Positions 1-8,155 of a DNA stretch of 64,000 bases are shown here, piece after piece (position 1 is the stretch's first letter; each line of letters begins with the position of its first letter). Under the pieces are notes generated by a model. That model searched no databases. It worked only from the letters and a program-made list of their open reading frames with translations, and had not been told where the DNA came from. The stretch is from Chitinophagaceae bacterium (GTDB taxonomy: Bacteria; Bacteroidota; Bacteroidia; Chitinophagales; Chitinophagaceae), in assembly GCA_016720565.1 (NCBI GenBank), contig JADKKJ010000011.1, positions 496,001 to 560,000 of the forward strand. Reading direction: 5' to 3'. The position numbers and the translations under genes are program-made.

Positions 1-758
1 ATTTTATTCTGAAAACTCGGCACCAGGAACCAGGCAGAGAGCGGAATTGAAATAATTAAAAACAACACCCACAGGGCAGTTCTTTTTTTTGCTTTGCAAA
101 ATAAATAGATGAGCCAGCCAGCCAGGGAAACATAAAAAGCCAGTAACCCTGTTCTCGCGGCAAGTATATGGAGATAGATTATAAAAAAACAGAGCAGCCC
201 GATCCAAACCCAGGCAAATCGATGTTTCTGTTGCCGGTAATACTGGAACCCGGAAAAAACAATGGCTGCAAAGACCATTAAACTGAATCGTACATGATCA
301 TTGTCAAGCGGTGTTTTGAAAGATGCTCCCTTCAGGTATTGCTGGTCATAGAATACAGAATGCTGGGAATAATCAACCAGTGAAAAAACAGATCCGCCCA
401 GTATAAAACCAATAAAAATAGCGATCAGCCATCGCCAGTGTCTTTTAGAAAATCCAGGTGACCAGGCAAAGGCCAGGGGCAATAACAGCAATGGAAGCTT
501 TACCTGCATCATCTGTATCCATTGGGCCCGGTCATCGGACCAAAAGCCGGAAACAAGCGGTATAAAAAAAAGCAGGCTGGTTCCCCAGCATAAAGGCTGG
601 CGCCAGAATTCACGAAAATGAGATCTCACATCGGTATGAAGCAGGGAAGACAATAAAAAAGCGCCTGTGGATACTGATAGCAAGACCCTGGAAAAAAATA
701 AACCTGCCATCAGGGCGATAAGTAACGCGAACAGGATATGCGGTCTTGCTTTTTGCAT
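1..758 (-). CDS. O-antigen ligase family membrane protein (C-terminus beyond window)
   Basis: An open frame begins with ATG at 758 and runs off the left edge, giving 252 residues without a stop. The translation is a series of hydrophobic helices. It contains a DNDHVRFSL stretch (about residues 140-150) and an ARTGLLAFY stretch (about residue 200), both typical of the Wzy_C O-antigen ligase/polymerase family, which joins or polymerises surface glycans at the inner membrane. The sequence is on the minus strand, divergent from meaB with only 36 bp between the start codons. A second member of the family lies at 39359-40546. The family assignment is from motif and topology only. Confidence 0.8.
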   Translation of the reverse strand, partial: MQKARPHILFALLIALMAGLFFSRVLLSVSTGAFLLSSLLHTDVRSHFREFWRQPLCWGTSLLFFIPLVSGFWSDDRAQWIQMMQVKLPLLLLPLAFAWSPGFSKRHWRWLIAIFIGFILGGSVFSLVDYSQHSVFYDQQYLKGASFKTPLDNDHVRFSLMVFAAIVFSGFQYYRQQKHRFAWVWIGLLCFFIIYLHILAARTGLLAFYVSLAGWLIYLFCKAKKRTALWVLFLIISIPLSAWFLVPSFQNK

Positions 759-794
759 GAAAAATATAGTTACAAGATACAGGAAGCGGAATAA

Positions 795-1712
795 ATGTGT
801 AAGTTGCCATTCATGAACTGGGCTGAATTATTATCTTCTTTGCAGCAGGGCGATATCCGCGCACTGGCCCGTTGCATCAGCCTGGTAGAAAATGAATACC
901 CGGGCTATGAAGAATTGCTGCGAGAACTTCCTGCCTCTTCTAAAAAGATCATCGGCATCACTGGCCCTCCCGGCGCAGGGAAAAGCACACTGGTTGACGG
1001 ATTGATAGGGCATCTGACAAAGAATGGTGCTAAAGTTGCGGTGCTTTGTGTAGATCCTTCTTCCGCTTTTAACCTGGGCGCAGTGTTGGGCGACCGTATC
1101 AGGATGAGTGACTGGTATACCGATCCCAATGTATTTATTCGAAGCCTTGCGACCAGGGGATCCATGGGAGGATTACACCCAAAGATCATAGAGATCGCCG
1201 ACCTGGTAAAAGCATCTCCCTTCGATCATATCATTATAGAGACCGTAGGAGTAGGGCAAAGCGAAATAGAGATAGCAGGACTGGCTGATGTGACCATGGT
1301 AGTGATGGTGCCGGAAGCCGGAGATGAGGTGCAGACCATGAAAGCGGGCCTGATGGAGATCGCGGATATTTTCGTGGTCAATAAAAGCGATCGACCCGAT
1401 GCTGATACATTCGTGAGGCATTTAAGGCAGATGCTGGCCCCTGCTTTCAGTAAACATTACCATGAAGTGCCCATAGTAAAAACAATCGCCTCCGAAAAGA
1501 TCGGGCTGGAGGAACTGATGAATATTTTACAGCATGACCTTAAGCGTTCTCATATAAATGACCGCACTTTCTGGCTGCTGGCCGAAAAAGCCTATTACAT
1601 GATCGAACAAAAAAGGATGAAGGATGTTGATAAACAGAAGCTGAAGCAGGAAATAGAAGCGGCTTTTAAAACAGGGCGGTTCAACCTTTATCAATTTATT
1701 GCCACTAAATAA
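795..1712 (+). CDS. meaB: Methylmalonyl-CoA mutase-associated GTPase MeaB (ArgK family)
   Basis: This P-loop GTPase of 305 residues protects and reloads the B12 cofactor of methylmalonyl-CoA mutase. It shows the Walker A loop GPPGAGKST (residues 57-65), the conserved switch segments DRIRM and RSLATRGSMGGL, ETVGVGQSE (149-157) and the guanine-specificity motif NKSD (196-199). Length matches the family. An internal ATG six codons later (position 813) is an alternative start. The mutase subunits are not in this window, so the link to propionate metabolism rests on family knowledge. The CDGSH gene follows 4 bp after the stop, suggesting co-transcription. Confidence 0.95.
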   Translation: MCKLPFMNWAELLSSLQQGDIRALARCISLVENEYPGYEELLRELPASSKKIIGITGPPGAGKSTLVDGLIGHLTKNGAKVAVLCVDPSSAFNLGAVLGDRIRMSDWYTDPNVFIRSLATRGSMGGLHPKIIEIADLVKASPFDHIIIETVGVGQSEIEIAGLADVTMVVMVPEAGDEVQTMKAGLMEIADIFVVNKSDRPDADTFVRHLRQMLAPAFSKHYHEVPIVKTIASEKIGLEELMNILQHDLKRSHINDRTFWLLAEKAYYMIEQKRMKDVDKQKLKQEIEAAFKTGRFNLYQFIATK

Positions 1713-1716
1713 GCAT

Positions 1717-2004
1717 ATGGAAACTATTCCCAATACAGACCTTCCCCGCATACAGGCCTGCGAACCCATTGCCATCAGCGTAGAACCAGGTAAAGTTTAT
1801 TCATGGTGCAGTTGTGGCCTTACTCTAAAAACCCCATTTTGCGACAGTGCCCATAAGAACATTGAAGGAATGCCTTACCGAAGTGTGAAGGTGCAATTCG
1901 AAACTGCGCAGGAAGTATGGTTCTGCCAGTGTAAACAAACTAAAACACCACCTTTCTGCGATGGGAGCCATAACCATGTTAAAGCTGATCTGAATAAGGA
2001 TTAA
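1717..2004 (+). CDS. Double CDGSH-type iron-sulfur protein
   Basis: A 95-residue protein with two consecutive CDGSH-type [2Fe-2S] motifs: CSCGLTLKTPFCDSAH near residue 30 and CQCKQTKTPPFCDGSH near residue 70. Each has three Cys and one His ligand. In the first copy the canonical Gly-Ser is Ser-Ala, which many family members tolerate. There is no signal peptide or membrane segment, so it is probably cytoplasmic. I chose the ATG at 1717, just after the meaB stop at 1712, over a TTG that would overlap meaB. Its 3' end overlaps the convergent metalloprotease gene by 4 bp. Electron transfer or cluster storage is likely, but its partner is unknown. Confidence 0.88.
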   Translation: METIPNTDLPRIQACEPIAISVEPGKVYSWCSCGLTLKTPFCDSAHKNIEGMPYRSVKVQFETAQEVWFCQCKQTKTPPFCDGSHNHVKADLNKD

Positions 2005-4445
2005 TTCTCCAGTTCCTCATCACACCCTATCGGACTTCCCGGAGGTATCTCTTTATGTTGCGTTGGCTTTGCCTTTTCGGGTTCTTTCATCCTGTCAAGT
2101 GCCAGCAGCAAATGCCCTTTGTATGAGTCATTAACGGCTGACCTTAGTTTAAGATCAATAAAACGCTTCAGGTCATCCAGTACGCGTTTACATACAGCAC
2201 GGGTAACAAATGAATTATTTTCATTTACAGATGCACCCAGTAAATAGGTCAGCATCACCTGTTCGGTTTGTTGCTGTATCAAAGATTCCATTCCAGTACG
2301 GCGAGTGGATTTCCAGGTACTGGCAATGACCTGGCTGATCATCTCTTCTAAACTTAGCGCAGTTCCTCCGGTGTTTATGGCCAGACGGTTCAACCTTTCG
2401 CTATTGAACAAAAAGGAGAGCGGAAGATCGGACGCTGTTTCCGCGGGAGCGAGCTGGTCAAACGCGAGGCCTGTCCTTTTGCGGAACAATTCCCTGGAAG
2501 TGGCATAGCCTGCAGGTCTTGGAGGAATCAGCGAGGCAATGCGCGGAGGCAATATTAAAAATGAAGGATCGATACATTCCAGTACTTTATTTAAGGCCCG
2601 AAGCTGGTCTTCTTTTTTCACCGGATCGGTAGGAACGCGTTTGTCACCTCTTAAAGTGTAAGTATAATTTAATCCGCCTACGATCTTGCAAACCGCCTCC
2701 ACCTGGTAACGGTGATAGAGATAAACCGGTACCAGTACATCTTCCAGCATGGCCATTGGCGTACCGGGGCGAATGCTGTTCTCTCCAAACTTCGCCAGCG
2801 CTTTTTGCCTTATGACCATCACATTTTTCAATTCATCCACTATATCTTTTCCATTGTCCCAAAGATGCGTGCGGGGATGAAGGGAACCTGCTGGCCTTGC
2901 ATCCTGGTCTGTAAGAAATTCCAGCCCTTTGGTCTGAGCATTGTTTAATATCCCATTGAGATAAGTTTGCTCATTTATCCCTGAAGGAATATCCTGGTAA
3001 CCCCAGGTGATAGCGACTTTATCCCATTCCCCAATTTTATTATCATAGGCTGAACTAAGATCGATCTCGCCCGCATCATTGATCATTGCCTGTGGATGCG
3101 GGTAATCCATTACACTGGCTCTTCCATCTGAACTGGAAATATAATTATGCATGAGTCCAAGTGTATGTCCCACTTCATGGGCAGCGAGCTGGCGCAACCT
3201 GGCCAGTGCCATCTTCAGCATTTTATCATCTTTAGGAAGTCCATTCTCATCCAGGTCTTTTGGATCAAATGGCGAAAGCAGTCCCTGCGCGATCAGGTAA
3301 TCCTGTCTTACCCTCAATGACCCCAGTGTAACATTCCCTTTAATGATCTCACCTGTACGTGGATCTGTTACAGAGGCGCCATAGCTCCATCCGCGGGTAG
3401 AACGATGTACCCAATTGATCATGTTATAACGGATATCCATGGGGTCGGCATCTTCCGGAAGCAATTTTACCTGGAAAGCATTTTTATATCCTGCCGCTTC
3501 AAAGGCCTGGTTCCACCAGCTGGCGCCTTCCATCAAAGCAGAACGGATGGGCTCAGGTGTGCCATTATCCAGGTAATAGATAATGGGCTTTACGGCTTCA
3601 CTGACAGCGGCAGAAGGATCTTTTTTTCGCAGGCGGTGACGGGTGATCAGGTATTTAATAACAGGTTCAGCCACCGGTGCAGAATAATCATAATAGGATA
3701 TATCGATATAGCTGCTTCGGGGATCGAATACCCGGGGCTCATACTCATTATCGGGCAATTGAATAAATGATTGGTGAATACGCAGGCTGATAGCTTCGGC
3801 TGAAGGTGTTACAGATCTTACATAATTACCAGTATTCCCATCATTATTAGTGAAGGTAACAGTAGCTTCAAACTCGGTATTAAAAGGAAAATTTTTTGTA
3901 CGCGGCAAATAAATAGCCGAACGGTTCTTATCCAGGGAATAATTCCCCTGCTGGTTATTTCGGAGAATGGAAGTGACCCCCATGGCATCACGCAAGAGCA
4001 GATCAGTAATATCAACCAGTACATGACCATTCGATTCCGCATCGATCGCAAATCCGGCTAAAACAGATTGGGCAAAAGATTGTTCCACCGCCCTGCGTTC
4101 GGCGACATCAGTGGTAATTGCCCGGTATCCATAATTAGGCTGTATCAACATTAATTTCCTGCCAACCTTTGAGAACTTCACAATTTTCTCCTCCCCCATC
4201 AGGCCACGATCCAGTCCCAGGTCGTTAGAACCCAACCCTGCAGGCAATGAACTCAGGTAAAGGAATTCCTGGTCCAGTTTATCTACCTCCAGCAGGATCT
4301 TTCCATTGGCTTCATCCCAATAAAAATTGAAATAGCCTTCCATTTTTTTAAGGTCTTTGGTTCTCTCCTCAATGGAAGGAAGGGGTTTTATCTGGGCAAT
4401 ACTTAAAAATGGAAGAAAAAGGAGACTAATAAATAGCTGGCGCAT
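2001..4445 (-). CDS. Exported zinc-dependent metalloprotease (DUF5117/DUF5118/DUF4953 type)
   Basis: A large protein of 814 residues with a cleavable-looking signal peptide (residues 1-18). It has an extended zinc site HEVGHTLGLMHN starting at His423, matching the HExxHxxGxxH metzincin signature. The flanking sequence resembles the DUF5117 and DUF4953 domains common in Bacteroidota secreted peptidases. It probably cleaves proteins or peptides in the periplasm or outside the cell; no substrate can be read from the sequence. It stands alone, convergent with the CDGSH gene. The three zinc ligands and the catalytic Glu424 are intact. Confidence 0.88.
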   Translation of the reverse strand: MRQLFISLLFLPFLSIAQIKPLPSIEERTKDLKKMEGYFNFYWDEANGKILLEVDKLDQEFLYLSSLPAGLGSNDLGLDRGLMGEEKIVKFSKVGRKLMLIQPNYGYRAITTDVAERRAVEQSFAQSVLAGFAIDAESNGHVLVDITDLLLRDAMGVTSILRNNQQGNYSLDKNRSAIYLPRTKNFPFNTEFEATVTFTNNDGNTGNYVRSVTPSAEAISLRIHQSFIQLPDNEYEPRVFDPRSSYIDISYYDYSAPVAEPVIKYLITRHRLRKKDPSAAVSEAVKPIIYYLDNGTPEPIRSALMEGASWWNQAFEAAGYKNAFQVKLLPEDADPMDIRYNMINWVHRSTRGWSYGASVTDPRTGEIIKGNVTLGSLRVRQDYLIAQGLLSPFDPKDLDENGLPKDDKMLKMALARLRQLAAHEVGHTLGLMHNYISSSDGRASVMDYPHPQAMINDAGEIDLSSAYDNKIGEWDKVAITWGYQDIPSGINEQTYLNGILNNAQTKGLEFLTDQDARPAGSLHPRTHLWDNGKDIVDELKNVMVIRQKALAKFGENSIRPGTPMAMLEDVLVPVYLYHRYQVEAVCKIVGGLNYTYTLRGDKRVPTDPVKKEDQLRALNKVLECIDPSFLILPPRIASLIPPRPAGYATSRELFRKRTGLAFDQLAPAETASDLPLSFLFNSERLNRLAINTGGTALSLEEMISQVIASTWKSTRRTGMESLIQQQTEQVMLTYLLGASVNENNSFVTRAVCKRVLDDLKRFIDLKLRSAVNDSYKGHLLLALDRMKEPEKAKPTQHKEIPPGSPIGCDEELEN

Positions 4446-4492
4446 TTGATGAGTTTTGGGAAGAGGAAATTACGGAAAAATAGGACAGCTAT

Positions 4493-4520
4493 GAGCCGTG
4501 AGCTTTGAGCTTTGAGCTCA
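4493..4520. repeat. Degenerate heptamer array, unit GAGCTTT
   Basis: Four consecutive 7-bp units: GAGCCGT, GAGCTTT, GAGCTTT, GAGCTCA. The array lies between the metalloprotease start codon and the small membrane protein. A shorter array of the same unit in opposite orientation lies at 4584-4604, so the pair could fold on itself. Confidence 0.75.
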
Positions 4521-4583
4521 TAAAGTGCCAAAAATAAAATCAACATTTTAAGGCTAAATAAGGAAGAGTAGCAGGATAGGTTC

Positions 4584-4604
4584 AAGGCTCAATGCTCATG
4601 GCTA
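4584..4604. repeat. Inverted heptamer array, unit (reverse) GAGCNTT
   Basis: Three 7-bp units on the plus strand (AAGGCTC, AATGCTC, ATGGCTA), which are the reverse complement of the unit at 4493-4520. It abuts the 3' end of the small membrane protein gene. Confidence 0.6.
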
Positions 4605-4606
4605 AA

Positions 4607-4825
4607 TCAAGCAACCTTATTCCCTTTGTAAAACCGGTAACTAATATACCCTACGATCAAAAAAGGCGCGAAGGCCAGGTAAAGTATCCCGCCATTCATT
4701 CCTTTGGCAGGCTTTTCACCCAATTGCTGGGCAGTTTTGGTGCAGATAGAACATTGAGCTTCGGCCTGAGGTAAATCAGCCAGCAGAAAAAGCACCAACA
4801 ATGATATTAATAGGCCTTTTTTCAT
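4607..4825 (-). CDS. Small two-helix membrane protein with a CSIC motif
   Basis: A 72-residue protein starting MKKGLLISLLV. An N-terminal signal or membrane helix (about residues 3-18) is followed by a short soluble stretch with CSICTKTAQQLGEKPAKG and a second hydrophobic helix ending in RFYKGNK. The ATG at 4825 was chosen because it begins directly at the hydrophobic segment; a longer reading to 4897 adds a poor-quality N-terminus. The Cys-x2-Cys pair could bind a metal or form a disulfide, but I do not recognise a function. I believe small proteins of this shape are common in Bacteroidota, without a family name I can give. Confidence 0.6.
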   Translation of the reverse strand: MKKGLLISLLVLFLLADLPQAEAQCSICTKTAQQLGEKPAKGMNGGILYLAFAPFLIVGYISYRFYKGNKVA

Positions 4826-5040
4826 GAGAGGAACAAAATTACCAAAATCCCAGAAGGCAACCAAACACAGACCGTTAAAGTCAGTCATTTTTTGCATTAT
4901 TCAAACCGCTAAGCATCAGTACTTCCCAGCTTAATCAATCCCCGGTCTGGTTAATTTCCACAGGCCATGGCTCTACGGTCTTGTTGGAACAAGTATTAAT
5001 AAATGAAGATCGTTTTGCCAGAGCCCCAAAAGCAGCAATT

Positions 5041-5946
5041 TCAATAATTCGGCTTAAAAAACATCTTAAAACAATATAATATCCGTCTCAATTTTGATTT
5101 CTTTTTTATTACAAGGATCTTATCAAAGTTCTTCAAAAAGAAATAGCTGCGCCTGAATTGCCATCCTTTATGAAAATATCCAATCATCTCATTTAAAATT
5201 GCCCTGGTTTCGGTATTAGATATGGGGGCCTGTTGTAATGTTTTTAATTCTGTCAGTTTCTGTAAAAACAGGTCGGGTTTTACCTTGCTTTTTTTATTCC
5301 GCAATTTTCCGGTACCCACCGCATTATTGCTATGTTGCCGGTATTTCACCAACACTTCATCAACATATTTTATACCATTGCTGGAGGCAGCACAAAAACT
5401 TATCCATCGGTCAAATAACATTTTATCAGGAAAAGGTAATATGGAAAAAATAAATTCTGACCTCAGCAGCATGGCATGTCCGGGCACACAATTTCCCATT
5501 AAAAAAGGCGCACCAGAATAATAGGACCTTAAATTCATTAACTCACTGAATTTCCTACCCAATGATTGCCCCTTATCGTTTACCAGCAGTGAATTAGCAT
5601 AGATGGCGTCGGCAGTACCAATATTGCTGTATAAAATTTGAATTTTGTTCTTCTCCCATACATCATCCTGATCAGATAGTGCTATGTATTCCCCCTTGCA
5701 TTGCCTCACAGCTTTTTCAAAGGTTTTGGTAATTCCCTGATTTTGCTCATTAACAAAAATCCTGATAAATGAATATTGCTGCCTGTATCTTTCCAATATG
5801 GAAACCGTACCGTCTGAAGAACCATCATCATTAATAACCAGCTCGATATTGGGGTAGGTTTGCAAAACTATGCTGTCCAATTGTTCTTCCAGATACAATT
5901 GCCCGTTGTAGGTAGCCATTGCAACAGAAATAAGCGGGTGGTTCAT
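5041..5946 (-). CDS. Family 2 glycosyltransferase
   Basis: A 301-residue GT-A fold glycosyltransferase. The N-terminus ISVAMATYNG, the DDGSSD loop (residues 40-45) and the metal-binding SDQDDVW (91-97) are the classic GT2 signature, closest in style to rhamnosyl or other surface-glycan transferases. There is no transmembrane segment. It lies divergent to the FkbM methyltransferase and GT4-like genes, and the group probably decorates a surface polysaccharide. Donor and acceptor sugars cannot be inferred. The C-terminus is rich in Lys and Phe, which may help it associate with the membrane. Confidence 0.9.
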   Translation of the reverse strand: MNHPLISVAMATYNGQLYLEEQLDSIVLQTYPNIELVINDDGSSDGTVSILERYRQQYSFIRIFVNEQNQGITKTFEKAVRQCKGEYIALSDQDDVWEKNKIQILYSNIGTADAIYANSLLVNDKGQSLGRKFSELMNLRSYYSGAPFLMGNCVPGHAMLLRSEFIFSILPFPDKMLFDRWISFCAASSNGIKYVDEVLVKYRQHSNNAVGTGKLRNKKSKVKPDLFLQKLTELKTLQQAPISNTETRAILNEMIGYFHKGWQFRRSYFFLKNFDKILVIKKKSKLRRILYCFKMFFKPNY

Positions 5947-6182
5947 AATTAATAAAAGTAAAAAGAATTATAGTATTGAGAATTTAAATCTGAACGCAGC
6001 ACATAAAGCTGCGCTCTCCTAATGGAGCTATGGTCATAGTTTCAAGAATGAACTAAACAACCTAAATTCGCAAGTATTATAGCCACCATTATTACACATA
6101 ATTAATAAGGAATACAGCTGCATAAATGCTGTGTCAGACCCAATAGCCAGAAACCCGCAATAAGGAACTGAAATTTTTTATA

Positions 6183-6890
6183 ATGCTCAAAGAAATCTTA
6201 TTCAAACTCTTCAAACCCTCTTTAATCGCCAACTCACATTCACAGGCCGGTGAAGACAGGATTATTGATTTTCTTTTTAGCACTATGGGTATTAAAAAAA
6301 TAAGCTACATAGATATAGGCACCAATGATCCTAAATTCTGTAACAATACATATTTATTTTATTGCAAGGGTGGCAGGGGAATATTAATTGAGCCTGACCC
6401 TGTTTTCAAAAAATTGTTGCAAAGAAGCCGCCCAAAAGACAAGGTAATAGAAGCGGCAATCAGTGATAAAGAAAATGGGGAGGCCGATTTCTTTATTTTT
6501 GATGAACCTTCTATCAATACGCTCTCAAAAGAAGAAGCAACACTCAGGCAGAAATCCGGTAAGTATACCTTAAAAGAAATAAAACGTATACCGCTTGTTA
6601 CCATAGAAAACGTTATTGCAACCTATTTAAATGGAAACACTCCCCACCTGATCTCACTGGATGTGGAGGGAGTTGACCTGTCTGTTTTAAAGGCATTTGA
6701 CTATTCGCGATATCCTGTACCTGTCTGGATAGTGGAAACATGCGAATATTCAGAAAATCATATCAAGCCAAAAATAACACCCATCGTGGAACTCATGCAA
6801 AGCAAGGGCTATTTCATTTATGGCGATACTTATGTTAATACCATCTTTGTAAACAAAGAGTGGTTTTATAAGGACTTTCAAACCAACTGA
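6183..6890 (+). CDS. FkbM family methyltransferase
   Basis: A 235-residue SAM-dependent methyltransferase of the FkbM type. Visible features are the SAM-binding motif I region YIDIGTNDP (about residues 41-49), the acidic motif II ILIEPDP (about 70), and the FkbM C-terminal block ISLDVEGVDLSVLKAFD. FkbM proteins O-methylate hydroxyls of sugars or polyketides. Flanked by two glycosyltransferases, this one most likely methylates a surface glycan. A GT4-like gene follows 79 bp downstream on the same strand. Confidence 0.9.
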   Translation: MLKEILFKLFKPSLIANSHSQAGEDRIIDFLFSTMGIKKISYIDIGTNDPKFCNNTYLFYCKGGRGILIEPDPVFKKLLQRSRPKDKVIEAAISDKENGEADFFIFDEPSINTLSKEEATLRQKSGKYTLKEIKRIPLVTIENVIATYLNGNTPHLISLDVEGVDLSVLKAFDYSRYPVPVWIVETCEYSENHIKPKITPIVELMQSKGYFIYGDTYVNTIFVNKEWFYKDFQTN

Positions 6891-6969
6891 TGTTATTGCT
6901 TTGTGACAGGTGGCCGGGAGGAACGATTGAGGCATCGCTTAATAGAACAGGAAAATAATTATTTTACTC

Positions 6970-8106
6970 ATGGACAAGAAAGATGAGATCCTTATCCTTT
7001 TCGATGGGCCCCACCTTGCCTATTCTCCAACTATTACTCAATTATATGATGCTTTATCAAAAGATTTCCTTGTAACTATCCTTGCTGAAAAAGGAAAAGG
7101 ATTCATTGAACAGGCACTTACCGGTTATAATGTAATATATTATCAAACCAAAAGGAAAAAACCAACCTTTATATATAAATCCTGGTATTTTCTGTTGTCA
7201 TTGGTAAATAGTGAAGTAAAATACCTTAGATCAAATAAAATAAAATTTCCCGAATACTTTTACCGGTTCCGATTTATTAAAACAATATTACAGGAAGGGA
7301 AATACCGAAGAATTATTGCAGTAGATAACAAAAACCTTTTTTACTGCTCCATGCTGAATATTCCAGTCGATTTTCTTTCCTTAGAACTGGGGTTAGCTGA
7401 AAAATCTCTCCCCCTGGTGGAAACAGGACTCATCAATTGCATTATCATACAAACTAAAGAGCGACTGGACTATTTATTTAAGGGGGAAAAAATAAGAACA
7501 TTTTATATTCAAAACGCACCAGTATACAGGGACCTTATTCCCCCCGCTACAAAGAAAGGGTTATTATTTGGCGGTACTGCCTGGGATGCATTTGGCATTT
7601 ACCATTGTCTTAATTATTTAAAAACCTATAAAGATGAAATACTGACCGTGCAGGGAGCTATTCCCCCTGCAGATGAGAAAAGGATTGAAAATGAATATAA
7701 AGACCTTTTGTCAGAAAAAAGGTTAGTAATTCCCCGCAAATATTTGGAAAACGACCAGGTGGTTGATTACTTTTCCCAATTTGAAATTGGGTTTTGTTTT
7801 TACAATTTTAACCTGGATTGGGTTAATCATTTTAATTACAAATCAGCCCCTTCAGGAAAATTGTTTAAATATCTTGCTGCAGGAGTACCAGTAGTAGCTA
7901 TAGATATTACTGGCTTTGCCTTTGTAAAGGAATTTAAATGCGGCGTGCTCATAAAAGATATAAGTCCGCAAAAAATAAGAGAGGCCATTATTCAAATTAG
8001 GAATAATTACGATGACTATACTGCAAATGCCATTGCTGCGGCCAAACATTTTAGTTTTGATAAAATGGTTAAGCCCTACATAGACTTTGTAAAAGAAGTG
8101 AAATAA
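6970..8106 (+). CDS. GT4-like (GT-B) glycosyltransferase
   Basis: A 378-residue protein with no clear membrane segment. The C-terminal half carries a GT-B donor-binding pattern: SGKLFKYLAAGVPVVA, then a Gly-rich loop and a helix, as in GT4 enzymes where the acidic residue of the E-x7-E motif contacts the nucleotide sugar. The N-terminal half is divergent, with only an ILFDGPHLAYSPTI start resembling the acceptor-binding Rossmann fold. It probably belongs to the same glycan module as the FkbM gene. It ends at the bidirectional terminator shared with typA. Confidence 0.78.
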   Translation: MDKKDEILILFDGPHLAYSPTITQLYDALSKDFLVTILAEKGKGFIEQALTGYNVIYYQTKRKKPTFIYKSWYFLLSLVNSEVKYLRSNKIKFPEYFYRFRFIKTILQEGKYRRIIAVDNKNLFYCSMLNIPVDFLSLELGLAEKSLPLVETGLINCIIIQTKERLDYLFKGEKIRTFYIQNAPVYRDLIPPATKKGLLFGGTAWDAFGIYHCLNYLKTYKDEILTVQGAIPPADEKRIENEYKDLLSEKRLVIPRKYLENDQVVDYFSQFEIGFCFYNFNLDWVNHFNYKSAPSGKLFKYLAAGVPVVAIDITGFAFVKEFKCGVLIKDISPQKIREAIIQIRNNYDDYTANAIAAAKHFSFDKMVKPYIDFVKEVK

Positions 8107-8137
8107 AAAACCCGGAATGCATAGTTCCGGGTTTTAA
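8107..8137. terminator. Bidirectional intrinsic terminator between GT and typA
   Basis: A perfect stem AAAACCCGGAA / TTCCGGGTTTT with a 7-nt loop lies between two convergent genes. A-runs and T-runs on both sides make it usable in both directions. Confidence 0.88.
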
Positions 8138-8155
8138 AAATATTGTCAGATAAAA

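Noticed and set aside
5995..6013. Hairpin CGCAGC / GCTGCG between divergent GT2 and FkbM genes
   Set aside because: Only six base pairs and no T-run; not enough to call a terminator or RNA element.
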